A stretch of DNA of 64,000 nucleotides, taken from positions 2,028,501 through 2,092,500 of the forward strand of contig NZ_CP100604.1 of NCBI RefSeq assembly GCF_031202265.1, in the 5' to 3' direction. Shown here piece after piece: positions 52,610-62,371 of this stretch. Each line of letters starts with the position of its first letter. The first letter of the stretch is position 1. A model generated the notes under the pieces. That model saw nothing but the letters and a program-made list of their open reading frames with translations, was not told the origin of the DNA and searched no databases. This stretch comes from Bradyrhizobium sp. Ash2021 (GTDB lineage: Bacteria; Pseudomonadota; Alphaproteobacteria; Rhizobiales; Xanthobacteraceae). The position numbers and the translations under genes are program-made.

Positions 52610-52831
52610 TCACGCCTTCAACGCGCCGGGAAAATGCCGCTGCAGCACGGCAGAGGGAACAGCATAGGCTTCCTGCAAATCGACGCTCCAGTATTTCAGT
52701 TCGTCGAGCGGGATCCGCGTGTCGGTGATCGCGCAGCGCACATAGGTTCCCGGCGAGATCACGCGGAAATCGCCGTCCAGATATTGCACCTGCGCTTCGC
52801 CACTGCCCGAGGGACCGAATTTATTCAGCAC
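52610..52831 (-). CDS. DUF2093 family small protein
   Basis: 73 residues, GTG start at 52831 with GGAG 9 bases upstream. Core LDGDFRVISPGTYVRCAITD and DELKYWSVDLQEAYA, the DUF2093 pattern seen next to lpxK or xseA in Rhizobiales. Soluble, cytoplasmic. The single Cys is conserved. Function unknown. Confidence 0.85.
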   Translation of the reverse strand: MLNKFGPSGSGEAQVQYLDGDFRVISPGTYVRCAITDTRIPLDELKYWSVDLQEAYAVPSAVLQRHFPGALKA

Positions 52832-53026
52832 CGTTTAATTCTCCGATAGGCCCGGCCCGTTCGGGAGGCCTTAAGTGTATTTTCGAGATTCGATCTATCA
52901 TAAATAGGTCGTAGTGTCCGCCCCCGAAACCCACCTACTTGTGATGATTTTGTGCCCCTTTCGCATGATAGCCTTGCGCCCATGGTTCGCTGCGTTTCCA
53001 GCGCGATCAAGATCCGGCCAGACCCG

Positions 53027-53896
53027 ATGCGCCCTCGGTCAGCAACCGCATTCCTGACGCATTTTATACTGGCCATTGTCTCGGCCGTTGCCTCGACCTT
53101 TGCGCTGGCTTTCGCCGCGGATGCGGCGGCATTGCCCGCGCCGCATCAGGTCGACATCCCCGCGGCCAATCTGACCCTGCACGCCCAGCTCTACAAGCCG
53201 GACGGCGACGGGCCGTTTCCCACCGTGATCGCGCTGCATGGCTGCGGCGGATTGGGCGGACATTCCGAGCCGGTGCTGCCGCGCTACCGCGACTGGTCGG
53301 AACAATTGTTGAAGACCGGTCATGCGGTGCTGCTGCCGGACAGCTACGGCTCGCGCGAGCTCGGCCCGCAATGCCGGGTCAACGAGCGGCACGTGCGCGC
53401 ACGCCGCGAGCGGGTCGCCGACATCACGGCGGCGCGGCAATGGCTGGCGCAGCAGCCCTGGGCCGCGCATGACCGCATCAGCCTGATCGGATGGGCCAAT
53501 GGCGCCAGCGCGTTATTGTGGGCGGTGCGGCCGCAGTCGTCGCGTGGCACCGCGCCGGAATTCCGGTCGGCGATCGCATTCTATCCGGACTGCCGCAGTT
53601 CCTCCGGGCTCGGCTGGAGCGCGCGGGTGCCGACGCTGCTCCTGATCGGGGCCAAGGACGACATCAGTTCGCCGTCGGCCTGCCGCCAGATGGTCGACGG
53701 TGCGCGCGGCCGCACCGCGCTGACGCGGATCGAAGTCTATCCCGGCGCCGCCCATGATTTCGACCGCGCCAATCTGCCGCTGCATGCGGTCGGCGGCAAC
53801 GCCGACGCCGCGGTGCCGGAGCACGGCCATGTCGGCACCGACACGGATGCGCGCGCCGACTCGCAAAAGCGCGTCGCGGAGTGGCTGGCTCGGTAG
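53027..53896 (+). CDS. Exported dienelactone hydrolase family protein, altered nucleophile
   Basis: 289 residues from ATG 53027, which gives a clean signal peptide (MRPRSATAFLTHFILAIVSA, then AFAADA); ATG 52982 is possible. Alpha/beta-hydrolase core: VIALHGCGGLGGHSEPVL, VLLPDSYGSRELGPQC and YPGAAHDFDR (His); GAKDDISSP (Asp). The nucleophile elbow is LIGWANGASALL: the residue that should be the catalytic Ser (or Cys) is Ala. Family members normally have G-W-S-x-G here. Either the protein lost catalysis or it works by another residue. Role unknown. Confidence 0.82.
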   Translation: MRPRSATAFLTHFILAIVSAVASTFALAFAADAAALPAPHQVDIPAANLTLHAQLYKPDGDGPFPTVIALHGCGGLGGHSEPVLPRYRDWSEQLLKTGHAVLLPDSYGSRELGPQCRVNERHVRARRERVADITAARQWLAQQPWAAHDRISLIGWANGASALLWAVRPQSSRGTAPEFRSAIAFYPDCRSSSGLGWSARVPTLLLIGAKDDISSPSACRQMVDGARGRTALTRIEVYPGAAHDFDRANLPLHAVGGNADAAVPEHGHVGTDTDARADSQKRVAEWLAR

Positions 53897-53954
53897 ATCT
53901 CCTTACCCTCCCCCTCCAGGGTCCCTCCAGCGGAGGGTGAAGGTTCACCCCCCC

Positions 53955-55577
53955 CTAAAACAAACTTCCCTGGTCGACCGGTTTTGCAACGCGCTTGGGC
54001 GCCAGCGTCTTCGCTTCCTGCACGACCACCTTCGGCTCGCTCGCCGGCGCCGACGTCGCCGCCGGCCGGTCCGCATCCGCGGTCGCCGCGACGCGGCCGT
54101 CGGCGAATTCGATCGACAGATGCGCGCTCGGCCCGACCGCAGCCGCGGCGTGCACGGCGCGACCCTGTTCGTCGCGAACCAATGCAAAACCGCGCGCCAG
54201 CACGCCGCGATAGGACAGCGCCGACAGCAATTGGCCGCTATGGGCGACGCGCGCCTCGAGCCGCTGCATGGCAGTCACCAGCGCGCGGCGGGCGCGCTCG
54301 GCCAGCCGTTGCGTGCGCTCGCGTTCCCGCGCGATTTTGGTCCGTTGCGCCTGCGCATTGGAGAGCTTCGAGGCCTTCAGCCTGATCTCCAGCCCGGCAA
54401 AGCGATCCCTGCGGTTGCGCAATAGCGCGCGGGCGGAAAGCCTCATCCGTTCGCCGGAGACGGTCAGGCGCTGCCTCGCCTGCGAGACCTGTCCGTGCAG
54501 CACGCGCAACGTGAGCCCCGCGCTGATCTGCGCGAAGCGGCGATGATGCGCATGGGTGTTCGCCTTCAATCCGCGCGGCAGCGCAGAGCCCAGATGATCC
54601 AGCCGCTGCCGCGGGATCGCCAGCAACTCGCTTAGCCCCGGCAGCGCGCGCGCCGCGGCGCGCAGTTCGTTGCGGCGGCTCTCCTGGCCGCGCTGCCAGC
54701 AGATCATCGTGCGCCGCGCCAGGCTCTCGACCTCGACGAACAATTCGCTGCGCACGGGGACGGCCATTTCGGCGGCCGCGGTCGGTGTCGGCGCGCGCTT
54801 GTCGGCGGCAAAATCGATCAGCGTGATGTCGGTCTCGTGCCCGACCGCCGAGATCAGCGGGATCATGCTGTCGGCGGCGGCGCGGACCACGATCTCCTCG
54901 TTGAACGACCACAAATCTTCCAGCGAGCCGCCGCCGCGCGCGACGATCAGCAAATCCGGCCGCGGGATTTTGCCGCCTGCCGGCAGCGCGTTGAAGCCGC
55001 GGATCGCGGCCGCGACCTGTTCGGCCGAGCCTTCGCCCTGCACCTTGACCGGCCACACCAGCACCCGGCGCGGAAAGCGGTCTTCCAGCCGGTGCAGGAT
55101 GTCGCGAATGACCGCACCGGTCGGCGAGGTGACGACGCCGATCACTTCCGGCAGCCACGGCAGCAATTGCTTGCGCGCCTCGTCGAACAGGCCCTCGGCG
55201 GCGAGCTTCTTCTTGCGCTCTTCCATCAGCGCCATCAGCGCGCCGATCCCGGCCGGCTCGATCGCCTCGATCACGATCTGGTATTTTGACGAGCCCGGAT
55301 AGGTCGTGAGCTTGCCGGTCGCGATGACCTCAAGCCCCTCCTGCGGCTTGAACCGCATCCGGGCATGCACGCCCTTCCAGATCACCGCCTCGATCTTGGC
55401 GCTCTCGTCCTTCAGCGCGAAATAGCAGTGCCCGGAGGAGTGCGGCCCGCGAAAACCGGAGATTTCGCCGCGCACCCGGACATGGCCGAAATTGTCCTCC
55501 ACCGTCCGCTTCAGCGCGGAGGAGAGTTCCGAGACGGTGAATTCAGGCGCGTTGATCAGGTTTTCCGCTGGCGGCAT
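53955..55577 (-). CDS. xseA: Exodeoxyribonuclease VII large subunit
   Basis: 540 residues. N-terminal OB domain ([40 protein letters not shown]), catalytic domain with [20 protein letters not shown] and [19 protein letters not shown], and [20 protein letters not shown]; then long helical arms (about 320-460) rich in Arg. ExoVII digests single-stranded DNA with XseB. The last 80 residues are Ala/Pro-rich and disordered, longer than in E. coli. Start ATG 55577 ([13 protein letters not shown]). xseB is not in the window. Confidence 0.96.
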   Translation of the reverse strand: MPPAENLINAPEFTVSELSSALKRTVEDNFGHVRVRGEISGFRGPHSSGHCYFALKDESAKIEAVIWKGVHARMRFKPQEGLEVIATGKLTTYPGSSKYQIVIEAIEPAGIGALMALMEERKKKLAAEGLFDEARKQLLPWLPEVIGVVTSPTGAVIRDILHRLEDRFPRRVLVWPVKVQGEGSAEQVAAAIRGFNALPAGGKIPRPDLLIVARGGGSLEDLWSFNEEIVVRAAADSMIPLISAVGHETDITLIDFAADKRAPTPTAAAEMAVPVRSELFVEVESLARRTMICWQRGQESRRNELRAAARALPGLSELLAIPRQRLDHLGSALPRGLKANTHAHHRRFAQISAGLTLRVLHGQVSQARQRLTVSGERMRLSARALLRNRRDRFAGLEIRLKASKLSNAQAQRTKIARERERTQRLAERARRALVTAMQRLEARVAHSGQLLSALSYRGVLARGFALVRDEQGRAVHAAAAVGPSAHLSIEFADGRVAATADADRPAATSAPASEPKVVVQEAKTLAPKRVAKPVDQGSLF

Positions 55578-55673
55578 CGGCAATCGATTCGGTCTTTCCG
55601 GGCTTTGGCGCAAGGTAGGGACTTTTGGTTATCCCCGCCAATCCGGACCTTGTCGTATTATTGTCTCTGTGGT

Positions 55674-55687
55674 ACAGAGTACTCTGT
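55674..55687. promoter_or_regulatory. 14-base perfect palindrome before a hydrolase gene
   Basis: ACAGAGTACTCTGT, 16 bases before ATG 55704. It overlaps a plausible -10 (TACAGA, 17 bases after TTGTCG at 55650), so a repressor bound here would block the gene. TetR-type operators have this form; no regulator of that kind lies beside it. Confidence 0.6.
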
Positions 55688-55703
55688 AAGTAGGGAGGAA
55701 GGT

Positions 55704-56714
55704 ATGGCCATCAAGCTAATACGAGGCACACTGAACCTGTTGAAATGGACCTTGTGCGGCGTCGGCGTGCTGGCGCTGGTGGTGCTGGCCTTGCTGGCAA
55801 CGCCACTGCAGCCGGTGCCGGAACTGCAATCGATCTCGCGGGCGCGAGCCACCGTCGATCTTTCCAGCCTGCCAGCGATTGAACGGTTCCAGGGCCGCGA
55901 CGGCAGCTGGCTCGGCTTCCGGCATTACGCGGCGGGTGGCACGCCGACCGGCCGCGTGGCGATTGTGATTCATGGCTCCTCCGGCTCCAGCGGCGGCACT
56001 ATCCATGCGCTGTCGCAGGCGCTGGCTGCGCATGGCGTGGAATCCTTTGCGGTCGATATGCGCGGCCACGGCGCGTCAGGCACGCGCGGCGATATCGGCT
56101 ATGTCGGCCAGCTTGAGGACGATCTCGCCGACTTCGTCGCGGTGTTGCGCAAGACCGTGCCGTCAGCGCCGCTGACCTTGATCGGCCATTCGGCCGGCGG
56201 CGCCTTTACACTGCGCGTGGCGGGCTCGCCGATTCAGAACCTGTTCGAGCGCTTCGTGCTGCTCGCGCCCTATCTCGGCTACGATGCTCCCTCCACCCGG
56301 CCGAGTTCCGGCGGCTGGGCCAGCGCCGATATCCCGCGCATCCTCGGCCTGCTGGCGCTGCGCAAGCTCGGGATCACCTGCTGTGAGGCGCTGCCGGTGC
56401 TGGCGCTTGCGGTGCCGCCGAACTCCGGGAAGACGCTGGTGTCGACCTATACCGACCGGTTGATGCGCAACTTTGCGGTGCGGGGCAATTTCCGCCACGA
56501 TCTCGCCGCCGCGACAAAACCGCTCACCATCATCTCCGGCGCCGACGACGAATTGATGTTTACGGACAAATACGCCGAAGCCGTGCGCGGCGCGAAGGTC
56601 GCGGTCGACGTCAGGGTGCTCGACGGCATCAACCACATGGGTATCGTCGCCGCGCCGAAGGCGGTATCCCTCATCGCCGAAGATGTCGCCACACGCACCA
56701 TGGCGGGGTCATAG
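55704..56714 (+). CDS. Membrane-anchored alpha/beta hydrolase
   Basis: 336 residues. One N-terminal membrane helix (CGVGVLALVVLALLATPL, about 17-34), then an alpha/beta hydrolase: VIHGSSGSSGGTIHAL, DMRGHGASGTRGDIGYV, LIGHSAGGAFTLRVAG (catalytic Ser), ISGADDELMFT (Asp) and GINHMGIV (His). Similar to lysophospholipase or monoacylglycerol-lipase-like enzymes. GGGAGGAA lies before ATG 55704. Followed by a membrane protein and a small regulator, 25 and 4 bases apart, so the three may form an operon. Confidence 0.87.
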   Translation: MAIKLIRGTLNLLKWTLCGVGVLALVVLALLATPLQPVPELQSISRARATVDLSSLPAIERFQGRDGSWLGFRHYAAGGTPTGRVAIVIHGSSGSSGGTIHALSQALAAHGVESFAVDMRGHGASGTRGDIGYVGQLEDDLADFVAVLRKTVPSAPLTLIGHSAGGAFTLRVAGSPIQNLFERFVLLAPYLGYDAPSTRPSSGGWASADIPRILGLLALRKLGITCCEALPVLALAVPPNSGKTLVSTYTDRLMRNFAVRGNFRHDLAAATKPLTIISGADDELMFTDKYAEAVRGAKVAVDVRVLDGINHMGIVAAPKAVSLIAEDVATRTMAGS

Positions 56715-56739
56715 CGGCGATGTTGCGGGGGAGGGCAAC

Positions 56740-57291
56740 ATGATCGACAGCCGCGAGGCCTCCGAGGCGCTCGCCGAAATCAACGAGATGACGCGCCGCG
56801 TCCGGCAATCGCGGATCTACAATCTCGCCAGCCTGATGCTGATCATGTGGGGGGCACTGGTATTTGCCGGCTATCTCGGCTCGTTTTTGCTGCCGCGTCA
56901 GGCCGGCTATTTCTGGGCCGCGCTGAACGTCGCGGGCGTCGCGGGCTCGTTTACGATCAGCACCATCGGATATCCCAAGACCGGCATTCGGACCTTCGAT
57001 GTCAGGATGCTGATCGCGTTCCTGTTATTCTTCGCCTTTGGTTTCCTCTGCACGAGCGTGCTCGGCCACTTCACGCCGCGCCAGATGGGCACGTTCTGGC
57101 CGATCTATTTCATGCTGCTCTACATCATCGCCGGGCTCTGGTTCGGACAAGCCTTTGTCGTGATCGGTCTATGCATCAGCGCACTGGCGCTGGTCGGATA
57201 CTTCCTGGTCGGCGACTGGTTCGACTTGTGGATGGCGTTCGTCGATGGCGGTGGGCTGATGTTGGGCGGCCTCTGGATGCGTCGGAGCTAG
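56740..57291 (+). CDS. Integral membrane protein, unknown function
   Basis: 183 residues. Soluble N-terminus (SREASEALAEINEMTRRVRQ), then five hydrophobic helices (IMWGALVFAGYLGSFLL, VAGVAGSFTISTIG, MLIAFLLFFAFGFL, YFMLLYIIAGLWFGQAFVVI and CISALALVGYFL). No family assigned with confidence. GGGGAGGG lies before ATG 56740. The small winged-helix regulator downstream begins 4 bases after its stop. In many genomes such a pair codes for a membrane protein and its own regulator. Confidence 0.75.
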   Translation: MIDSREASEALAEINEMTRRVRQSRIYNLASLMLIMWGALVFAGYLGSFLLPRQAGYFWAALNVAGVAGSFTISTIGYPKTGIRTFDVRMLIAFLLFFAFGFLCTSVLGHFTPRQMGTFWPIYFMLLYIIAGLWFGQAFVVIGLCISALALVGYFLVGDWFDLWMAFVDGGGLMLGGLWMRRS

Positions 57292-57295
57292 CGCC

Positions 57296-57601
57296 ATGGC
57301 CGAGCTCGACGATATTATCCATCAACCGCTGCGGCTGCGGATCATGGCGGCGCTCAACGTGCTGCCGGCGACCACGGGGCTTGAGTTCTCAAAACTGAAA
57401 AAGCTGACCGGCGCCACCGACGGTAATCTCGGCGCCCATATCGAGACGCTGGCCAAGGCCGGCTATGTCTCGGTCGAGAAGGCCTTTGTCGGCAAGAAGC
57501 CGCAGACCACGGTGACAGCCACCGCCGCCGGCCGCGGCGCCTTCGCCCGCCACGTCGCGACGCTGCAGGAGATCATCGCGGCTTCGGGCGGGAAGGCCTG
57601 A
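57296..57601 (+). CDS. Small winged-helix transcriptional regulator
   Basis: 101 residues. IHQPLRLRIMAALNVLPATT and SKLKKLTGATDGNLGAHIET are a winged helix-turn-helix of the ArsR/MarR-like type (transcriptional regulator family often called HTH_27), then GYVSVEKAFVGKKPQTTVTA for the wing. No metal or ligand domain. GGAG lies 8 bases before the ATG. It likely controls its own operon, perhaps through the palindrome at 55674. Confidence 0.87.
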   Translation: MAELDDIIHQPLRLRIMAALNVLPATTGLEFSKLKKLTGATDGNLGAHIETLAKAGYVSVEKAFVGKKPQTTVTATAAGRGAFARHVATLQEIIAASGGKA

Positions 57602-57710
57602 GCGAAACTCCTCTGCACAAGCGTGACGCTCCCCCTTGCAGGGGGAGGGAGTTTTGTGCGACCGACTAGAACATGATGAGTTCAGGTTGACGCGAATGGT
57701 CAACTTTCTC

Positions 57711-57830
57711 CCTCGCCCCGCTTGCGGGGAGAGGGTCGGGGTGAGGGGGACTCTCAACGAGTTCAGTGCGCGGAGAGTCCCCCTCACCCGAAGCCTTCGG
57801 CTTCGACCTCTCCCCGCAAGCGGGGCGAGG
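57711..57830. repeat. Long perfect palindrome, 24-base arms
   Basis: CCTCGCCCCGCTTGCGGGGA (from 57711) and its exact complement TCCCCGCAAGCGGGGCGAGG (ends at 57830) form 24-base arms. GTGAGGGGGACTCT and AGAGTCCCCCTCAC pair inside; GAAGCCTTCGGCTTC makes a further hairpin. It fills most of the 306-base gap before purD, which shows no gene. Confidence 0.93.
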
Positions 57831-57907
57831 TGACCCGAGCGCTGGCACCGATTCAACCCGAAATCATCACGCGCTAGAACCTCCACCTCCCGCATCTGGC
57901 TCTTGTC

Positions 57908-59191
57908 ATGAACATCCTTCTGCTCGGTTCCGGCGGCCGCGAACACGCTTTGGCGTGGAAGATCGCGGCGTCTCCGCTGCTGACGAAACTATGGTGCGCG
58001 CCGGGCAATGCCGGGATCGCCCGGGAAGCCGAATGCATCGCGCTCGATGTCGCCGATCATCCTGAAGTGATCGATTTCTGCAAACGCAACGCGGTGGATC
58101 TGGTCGTGGTCGGTCCGGAGACGCCGCTCGCAGCCGGGATCGTCGACGACCTCACGAGCGCCGGGATCAAGGCGTTCGGACCGAGCAAACTCGCCGCCCA
58201 GCTCGAAGGCTCCAAGGGATTCACCAAAGACTTCTGCAGCGAATTCAACATTCCGACCGGCGCCTACCGGCGTTTCGGTAACTCTGCCGACGCGCTGGCC
58301 TATGTGCGCGCGCAGGGCGCGCCGATCGTGGTCAAGGCCGACGGCCTCGCCGCCGGCAAGGGCGTTGTCGTCGCACAAACCCTGGCCGAGGCCGAAGCCG
58401 CCATCGCGATGATGTTCGAAGGCGGATTCGGCTCGGCCGGCGCCGAGGTCGTGATCGAGGAATTTTTATCGGGCTGCGAGATCAGCTTCTTTGCGCTGTG
58501 CGACGGCGAGACCGCGATCGCGCTGGCCACAGCGCAGGACCACAAGCGGGTGTTCGATCACGATCAGGGACCGAATACCGGCGGCATGGGCGCCTACTCG
58601 CCGACCCCGTTCGTGACGCCCGAGATCCACGACCAGATCATGGCGCGGATCATCCTGCCGACGGTCGCCGGCATGAAGACGCGCGGCACGCCGTTCCGCG
58701 GCATACTCTATGCCGGCGTAATGCTGACGGCGCAGGGACCCAAACTGTTCGAATACAACGTCCGCTTCGGCGATCCCGAATGCCAGGTCTTGATGCTGCG
58801 GATGATGTCGGACATCGTGCCGGCGTTCCTCGCCTCCTGCGACGGCCAGTTGAAGAACTTTGACCTCCGCTGGTTTCCCGATCCGGCGCTGACGGTGGTG
58901 ATGGCGGCCAAAGGCTATCCCGGCGACTACGCCAAGGGCACGCGCATCGAGGGGCTCGATGACGCGGCTAAAATCGAGGGTGTCGAAATCTTCCACGCCG
59001 GCACGGTGGCAAAGGACGGCGCCATTCTCGCCAATGGCGGCCGCGTGCTGAACGTCTGCGCCTCCGGCAGGACGGTGAGCGAGGCGCAGCAACGCGCCTA
59101 TCAGGCGGTCGACCGCATCCAATGGCCGGACGGTTTCTGCCGCCGCGACATCGCCTGGCAGGCGGTGGAGCAGGAGCGCGCGAAGGGCTGA
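57908..59191 (+). CDS. purD: Phosphoribosylamine-glycine ligase (GARS)
   Basis: 427 residues. [20 protein letters not shown] is the GARS N-terminus; ATP-grasp elements include [20 protein letters not shown] and [30 protein letters not shown] near 285 has the metal/ATP ligands. It joins glycine to phosphoribosylamine in the second step of purine synthesis. Stands alone, flanked by palindromic repeats. Confidence 0.98.
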   Translation: MNILLLGSGGREHALAWKIAASPLLTKLWCAPGNAGIAREAECIALDVADHPEVIDFCKRNAVDLVVVGPETPLAAGIVDDLTSAGIKAFGPSKLAAQLEGSKGFTKDFCSEFNIPTGAYRRFGNSADALAYVRAQGAPIVVKADGLAAGKGVVVAQTLAEAEAAIAMMFEGGFGSAGAEVVIEEFLSGCEISFFALCDGETAIALATAQDHKRVFDHDQGPNTGGMGAYSPTPFVTPEIHDQIMARIILPTVAGMKTRGTPFRGILYAGVMLTAQGPKLFEYNVRFGDPECQVLMLRMMSDIVPAFLASCDGQLKNFDLRWFPDPALTVVMAAKGYPGDYAKGTRIEGLDDAAKIEGVEIFHAGTVAKDGAILANGGRVLNVCASGRTVSEAQQRAYQAVDRIQWPDGFCRRDIAWQAVEQERAKG

Positions 59192-59204
59192 CACTACCTC
59201 CGCC

Positions 59205-59320
59205 GTCATTGCGAGGAGCGTAGCGACGAAGCAATCCATTCCTCGGCGTGGACTGCTATGGATTGCTTCGCGGAGCCTGTCATCGGGCGCGCGTTCGCGC
59301 GACCCGTTGGCTCGCAATGG
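59205..59320. repeat. 117-base palindromic dispersed repeat, copy 2
   Basis: GTCATTGCGAGGAGCGTAGC at the left; ends CTCGCAATGG, so the last bases of the right terminus are altered and run into the next repeat. Internally matches the copy at 24530. Confidence 0.93.
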
Positions 59321-59329
59321 CCTCGCCAC

Positions 59330-59790
59330 CGTTCGCCAAACTGCCCGACGGGCAAATCACCCAAAACCTGTCAAGCCCGCGCCAAGAAAATTCTCCGCTT
59401 GTGCCGTCGGGCAAATCAGTGGTGTTTCTCCGCCCGTCTCACCCGACAAGAGGGGCGGCTCGCGATCGTCACGTACGTGCGGTGGGATGCGGTGGACGCG
59501 GATGTGCCTTTGACGAGCGGCGCTGAAACGTACGGCGAAGTCGTGTGGTCCTGACGCCCCGACGCTGGCGTCAAGTTGTGTGGAGCGATCCGCATGGCGA
59601 CGGTGGCAAGAAAGCCCGTTCACCGGGGAGAGCGCGTTATAAGCCGTAAAGCCATTGCGCAGGGAATGCCGGATTGCCTCCGCTGAACCTGTATGCTCGT
59701 GTGCGTTTTTTTGTGCATGTTTGCACACGAGACCGCGGGTGCAGCGTGCATCCGGCATTTCCTGCGCCCTCTGAGTTCCGAGGGCGGGAC
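59330..59790. repeat. Dispersed structured repeat of about 460 bases
   Basis: No coding sequence is convincing. GCCCGACGGGCAAATCA and GCCGTCGGGCAAATCAG occur about 65 bases apart. The right half forms a long hairpin: GCGCAGGGAATGCCGGA (59657-59673) with TCCGGCATTTCCTGCGC (59751-59767), one mismatch in 17, and nested inside CTCGTGTGC (59696-59704) with GCACACGAG (59723-59731). As I recall, similar sequence recurs in Bradyrhizobium genomes, often miscalled as small ORFs. Could be an RNA or a mobile-element remnant. Confidence 0.65.
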
Positions 59791-59850
59791 GTTTCAGGAA
59801 AACCTCGCGCAAATCATGCGGCGAGATCGCGAAGGCATGTTTGGAGCGTC

Positions 59851-59967
59851 GTCATTGCGAGGAGCGCAGCGACGAAGCAATCCATTCCTCGGCTTGGACC
59901 GCTATGGATTGCTTCGCGGAGCCTGTCATCGGGCGCGCATTCGCGCGACCCGGTGGCTCGCAATGAC
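59851..59967. repeat. 117-base palindromic dispersed repeat, copy 3
   Basis: Complete copy, GTCATTGCGAG (59851-59861) to CTCGCAATGAC (59957-59967). It stops 1 base before the acyl-CoA dehydrogenase stop codon. Confidence 0.95.
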
Positions 59968-59968
59968 G

Positions 59969-61201
59969 TTACAGCAAATCTCCACCGGCTGCGCTCGCCG
60001 TGGTGCCGTGCTCGCGGAACGCCTTGATGACGTTCTTGCCGATCCGCCATTTGTGCACTTCGTCGGGACCGTCGACCAGCCGTTGCGCGCGGACCTGGGT
60101 GTACCATTTGGCGAGCGGCGTATCCTGGCTGAAGCCGAGCGCGCCGTGGAGCTGGATCGCGGTGTCGATCACCTTGTGCACCATGTGCGCATGGAAGATC
60201 TTTGCGATCGAATTCTCCTGTCTTATGTCCATGCCCTTTTCCGCCTTGTAGGCGATATGCAGCAGCATCAGCCGGCCGATATAGAGCTCGCTGGCGCAGT
60301 CGGCGAGCATGAACTGCACCGCCTGGCGGTCGGCGAGCAGCGTGCCGAAGGTCGAGCGCTTGGTCACATGCGCGGCCGCCATGTCGAGCGCGCGCTGGGC
60401 CTTGGCGACGTTGTGCATGCCATGGCGCAACCGGCCATAGGCGAGGCGGTGCTGGCCCATGGCAAAACCGTTGCCTTCGCCGCCGACGAGATTGTCGGCC
60501 GGCACCTTCAGATCCCTGATCTCGATCTCGGAGTGGCCGCCATGGATCACGTCGTCATGCGGTCCCTCGAGCGCCATGTTCGCGACATTGCGCTTGATCT
60601 TGTAGCCGGGGTTCGGCAGTTCGACGAGGAAGGTCGAATATTGCTTGTGCCGCGGCGCGTTCGGATCGGTCTTGGCCATCACCAGCGCCATGTCGGCGAC
60701 GCTGGCGGACGAGGAGAACCATTTCTCGCCGTTGAGAACGTAATTCTCGTTGCCGTCCTTCACAGCTGTGGTCTGCATGCCCGTGGCGTCGGCGCCGGCG
60801 GCCTTCTCGGTCATCGAGAAACAGATCCGTTTGTCGCCGTTGAGCAGGGGTTTTAGGAATTTCTCCTTCTGATATTCCGTGCCATGGGCCAGGATCGTCA
60901 TCATCGAGGCGTCATCGGGGCCCTGCGTGTTCATCGACAGCGCGCCGAGCATGCTCTCGCCGAGCTCCATCTGCACCAGCGCGTTGGCCAGCGGGCCGAG
61001 GCCCATGCCGCCATATTCCTTCGGCACCCACGGGCACCACAGGCCCTGTGCGCGAGCCTTCTTCCGCAGCGGACCCAGTACCTCGGCGAGCGGCTTGGTA
61101 TCGAGTTCCTTTTCCGCGGGGATGCATTCGTCATGCACCCATTTGCGGACCTTTTCGCGGATCGCCTTGGCTTCGGCCGGAATCTCGAAATCGATCGACA
61201 T
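59969..61201 (-). CDS. Acyl-CoA dehydrogenase family protein
   Basis: 410 residues. [20 protein letters not shown]; flavin and CoA site [20 protein letters not shown]; the C-terminal helical domain with [16 protein letters not shown] and [20 protein letters not shown], where the Gly-Phe-x-x-x-x-P segment is typical of long-chain type dehydrogenases. FAD-dependent alpha,beta-desaturation of an acyl-CoA. Start ATG 61201 with GAGGA 8 bases upstream. Divergent from fluoroacetate dehalogenase, 123 bases apart. The exact acyl substrate is not given by the sequence. Confidence 0.93.
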   Translation of the reverse strand: MSIDFEIPAEAKAIREKVRKWVHDECIPAEKELDTKPLAEVLGPLRKKARAQGLWCPWVPKEYGGMGLGPLANALVQMELGESMLGALSMNTQGPDDASMMTILAHGTEYQKEKFLKPLLNGDKRICFSMTEKAAGADATGMQTTAVKDGNENYVLNGEKWFSSSASVADMALVMAKTDPNAPRHKQYSTFLVELPNPGYKIKRNVANMALEGPHDDVIHGGHSEIEIRDLKVPADNLVGGEGNGFAMGQHRLAYGRLRHGMHNVAKAQRALDMAAAHVTKRSTFGTLLADRQAVQFMLADCASELYIGRLMLLHIAYKAEKGMDIRQENSIAKIFHAHMVHKVIDTAIQLHGALGFSQDTPLAKWYTQVRAQRLVDGPDEVHKWRIGKNVIKAFREHGTTASAAGGDLL

Positions 61202-61324
61202 GGCATTTCCTCGTTTCGGTTTGTTGTTGGTTGGGCCTGGCAATGGCATAAACCCGCGACATGCCAGCGGCAACGGCAAACAAAGTTTGAAGCAACGGCG
61301 TGCCGGCCAGGGAGTACCAACGCA

Positions 61325-62230
61325 ATGCCCGATCTCGCAGATTTGTTTCCTGGCTTTGGCTCCGAATGGATCAACACCTCAGCGGGGCGCATCTTCGCGC
61401 GCGTCGGCGGCAAGGGACCGCCGCTGATGCTGCTGCACGGATTTTCCCAAACCCATGTGCAATGGCACCGCGTCGCGCCGCAGCTCGCTGACAAATTCAC
61501 GCTGATCATCGCGGACCTGCCGGGTTATGGTTGGTCGGACATGCCCGACAGCGACAAGGAGCATTTGCCCTACACCAAGCGCGCGATGGCGAAGACGATG
61601 GTCGAGGCGATGGAGCAACTCGGCCACGTCCATTTCGCGCTCGCCGGCCACGACCGCGGTGGGCGCGTCTCGTACCGGCTGGCGCTCGATCACCCCGGGC
61701 GTCTGTCGAAGCTGGCGGTGCTCGATATCCTGCCGACCTATAATTACTGGGAGCGCATGAACCGGCTCTACGCGCTGAAGATCTATCACTGGACCTTTCT
61801 GGCGCAGCCCTATCCGCTGCCGGAGACCCTGATATCAGGCAATCCGGATTTCTTCCTCAAGCAGAAGATGGCGAGCCAGACCAAGTCGAAAACGCTTGCT
61901 GCAATCGATCCGCGCGCGCTGGAACATTATCTGGCGCCGTTCCGCGATCCCTCCCGCCTGCATGCGATGTGCGAGGATTATCGCGCCGGCGCCTATGCCG
62001 ATTACGAGATCGATAAGGCCGATCACGACGCCGGCAAAAAAATCACGATCCCGATGCTGGCCCTGTGGGGCGACGCCGGCGTCGCCAGCGCCGCCGCCAC
62101 GCCGCTCGACACCTGGAAGAACTGGGCGACCAACGTTTCGGGCGCGCCGGTGGATTCCGGACATTTTCTGACGGAGGAGAATCCGGAGGTGACGGCGAAA
62201 TTGTTGAGGGAGTTTTTTACGGCGGCGTAA
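61325..62230 (+). CDS. Fluoroacetate dehalogenase (haloacetate dehalogenase)
   Basis: 301 residues, collinear with the crystallised R. palustris enzyme RPA1163. Every active-site residue falls on the same number: Asp110 nucleophile in GHDRGGR, Arg111 and Arg114 for the carboxylate, Asp134, halide-site His155, Trp156 and Tyr219, and His280 in DSGHFL. The start [20 protein letters not shown] is nearly the same. One visible difference in the active site is HGFSQT where I recall HGFPQT. The enzyme cleaves the C-F bond of fluoroacetate to glycolate; here glycolate oxidase genes lie 50 kb away on the same strand. Confidence 0.9.
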   Translation: MPDLADLFPGFGSEWINTSAGRIFARVGGKGPPLMLLHGFSQTHVQWHRVAPQLADKFTLIIADLPGYGWSDMPDSDKEHLPYTKRAMAKTMVEAMEQLGHVHFALAGHDRGGRVSYRLALDHPGRLSKLAVLDILPTYNYWERMNRLYALKIYHWTFLAQPYPLPETLISGNPDFFLKQKMASQTKSKTLAAIDPRALEHYLAPFRDPSRLHAMCEDYRAGAYADYEIDKADHDAGKKITIPMLALWGDAGVASAAATPLDTWKNWATNVSGAPVDSGHFLTEENPEVTAKLLREFFTAA

Positions 62231-62237
62231 TTTTCCC

Positions 62238-62355
62238 GTCATTGCGAGGAGCGAAGCGACGAAGCAATCCATCTATGCGGTATGCCGCGAGATGGATTGC
62301 TTCGCGGAGCCTGTCATCGGGCGCGCGTTCGCGCGACCCGGTGGCTCGCAATGAC
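62238..62355. repeat. 117-base palindromic dispersed repeat, copy 4
   Basis: Complete copy, GTCATTGCGAG (62238-62248) to CTCGCAATGAC (62345-62355). It begins 7 bases after the dehalogenase stop. Confidence 0.95.
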
Positions 62356-62371
62356 GGCTGAAAAGCGCGGC

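Noticed and set aside
59693..60856. 387-codon plus-strand open frame antisense to acyl-CoA dehydrogenase
   Set aside because: It starts inside repeats and mirrors the dehydrogenase codons; no domain is visible.
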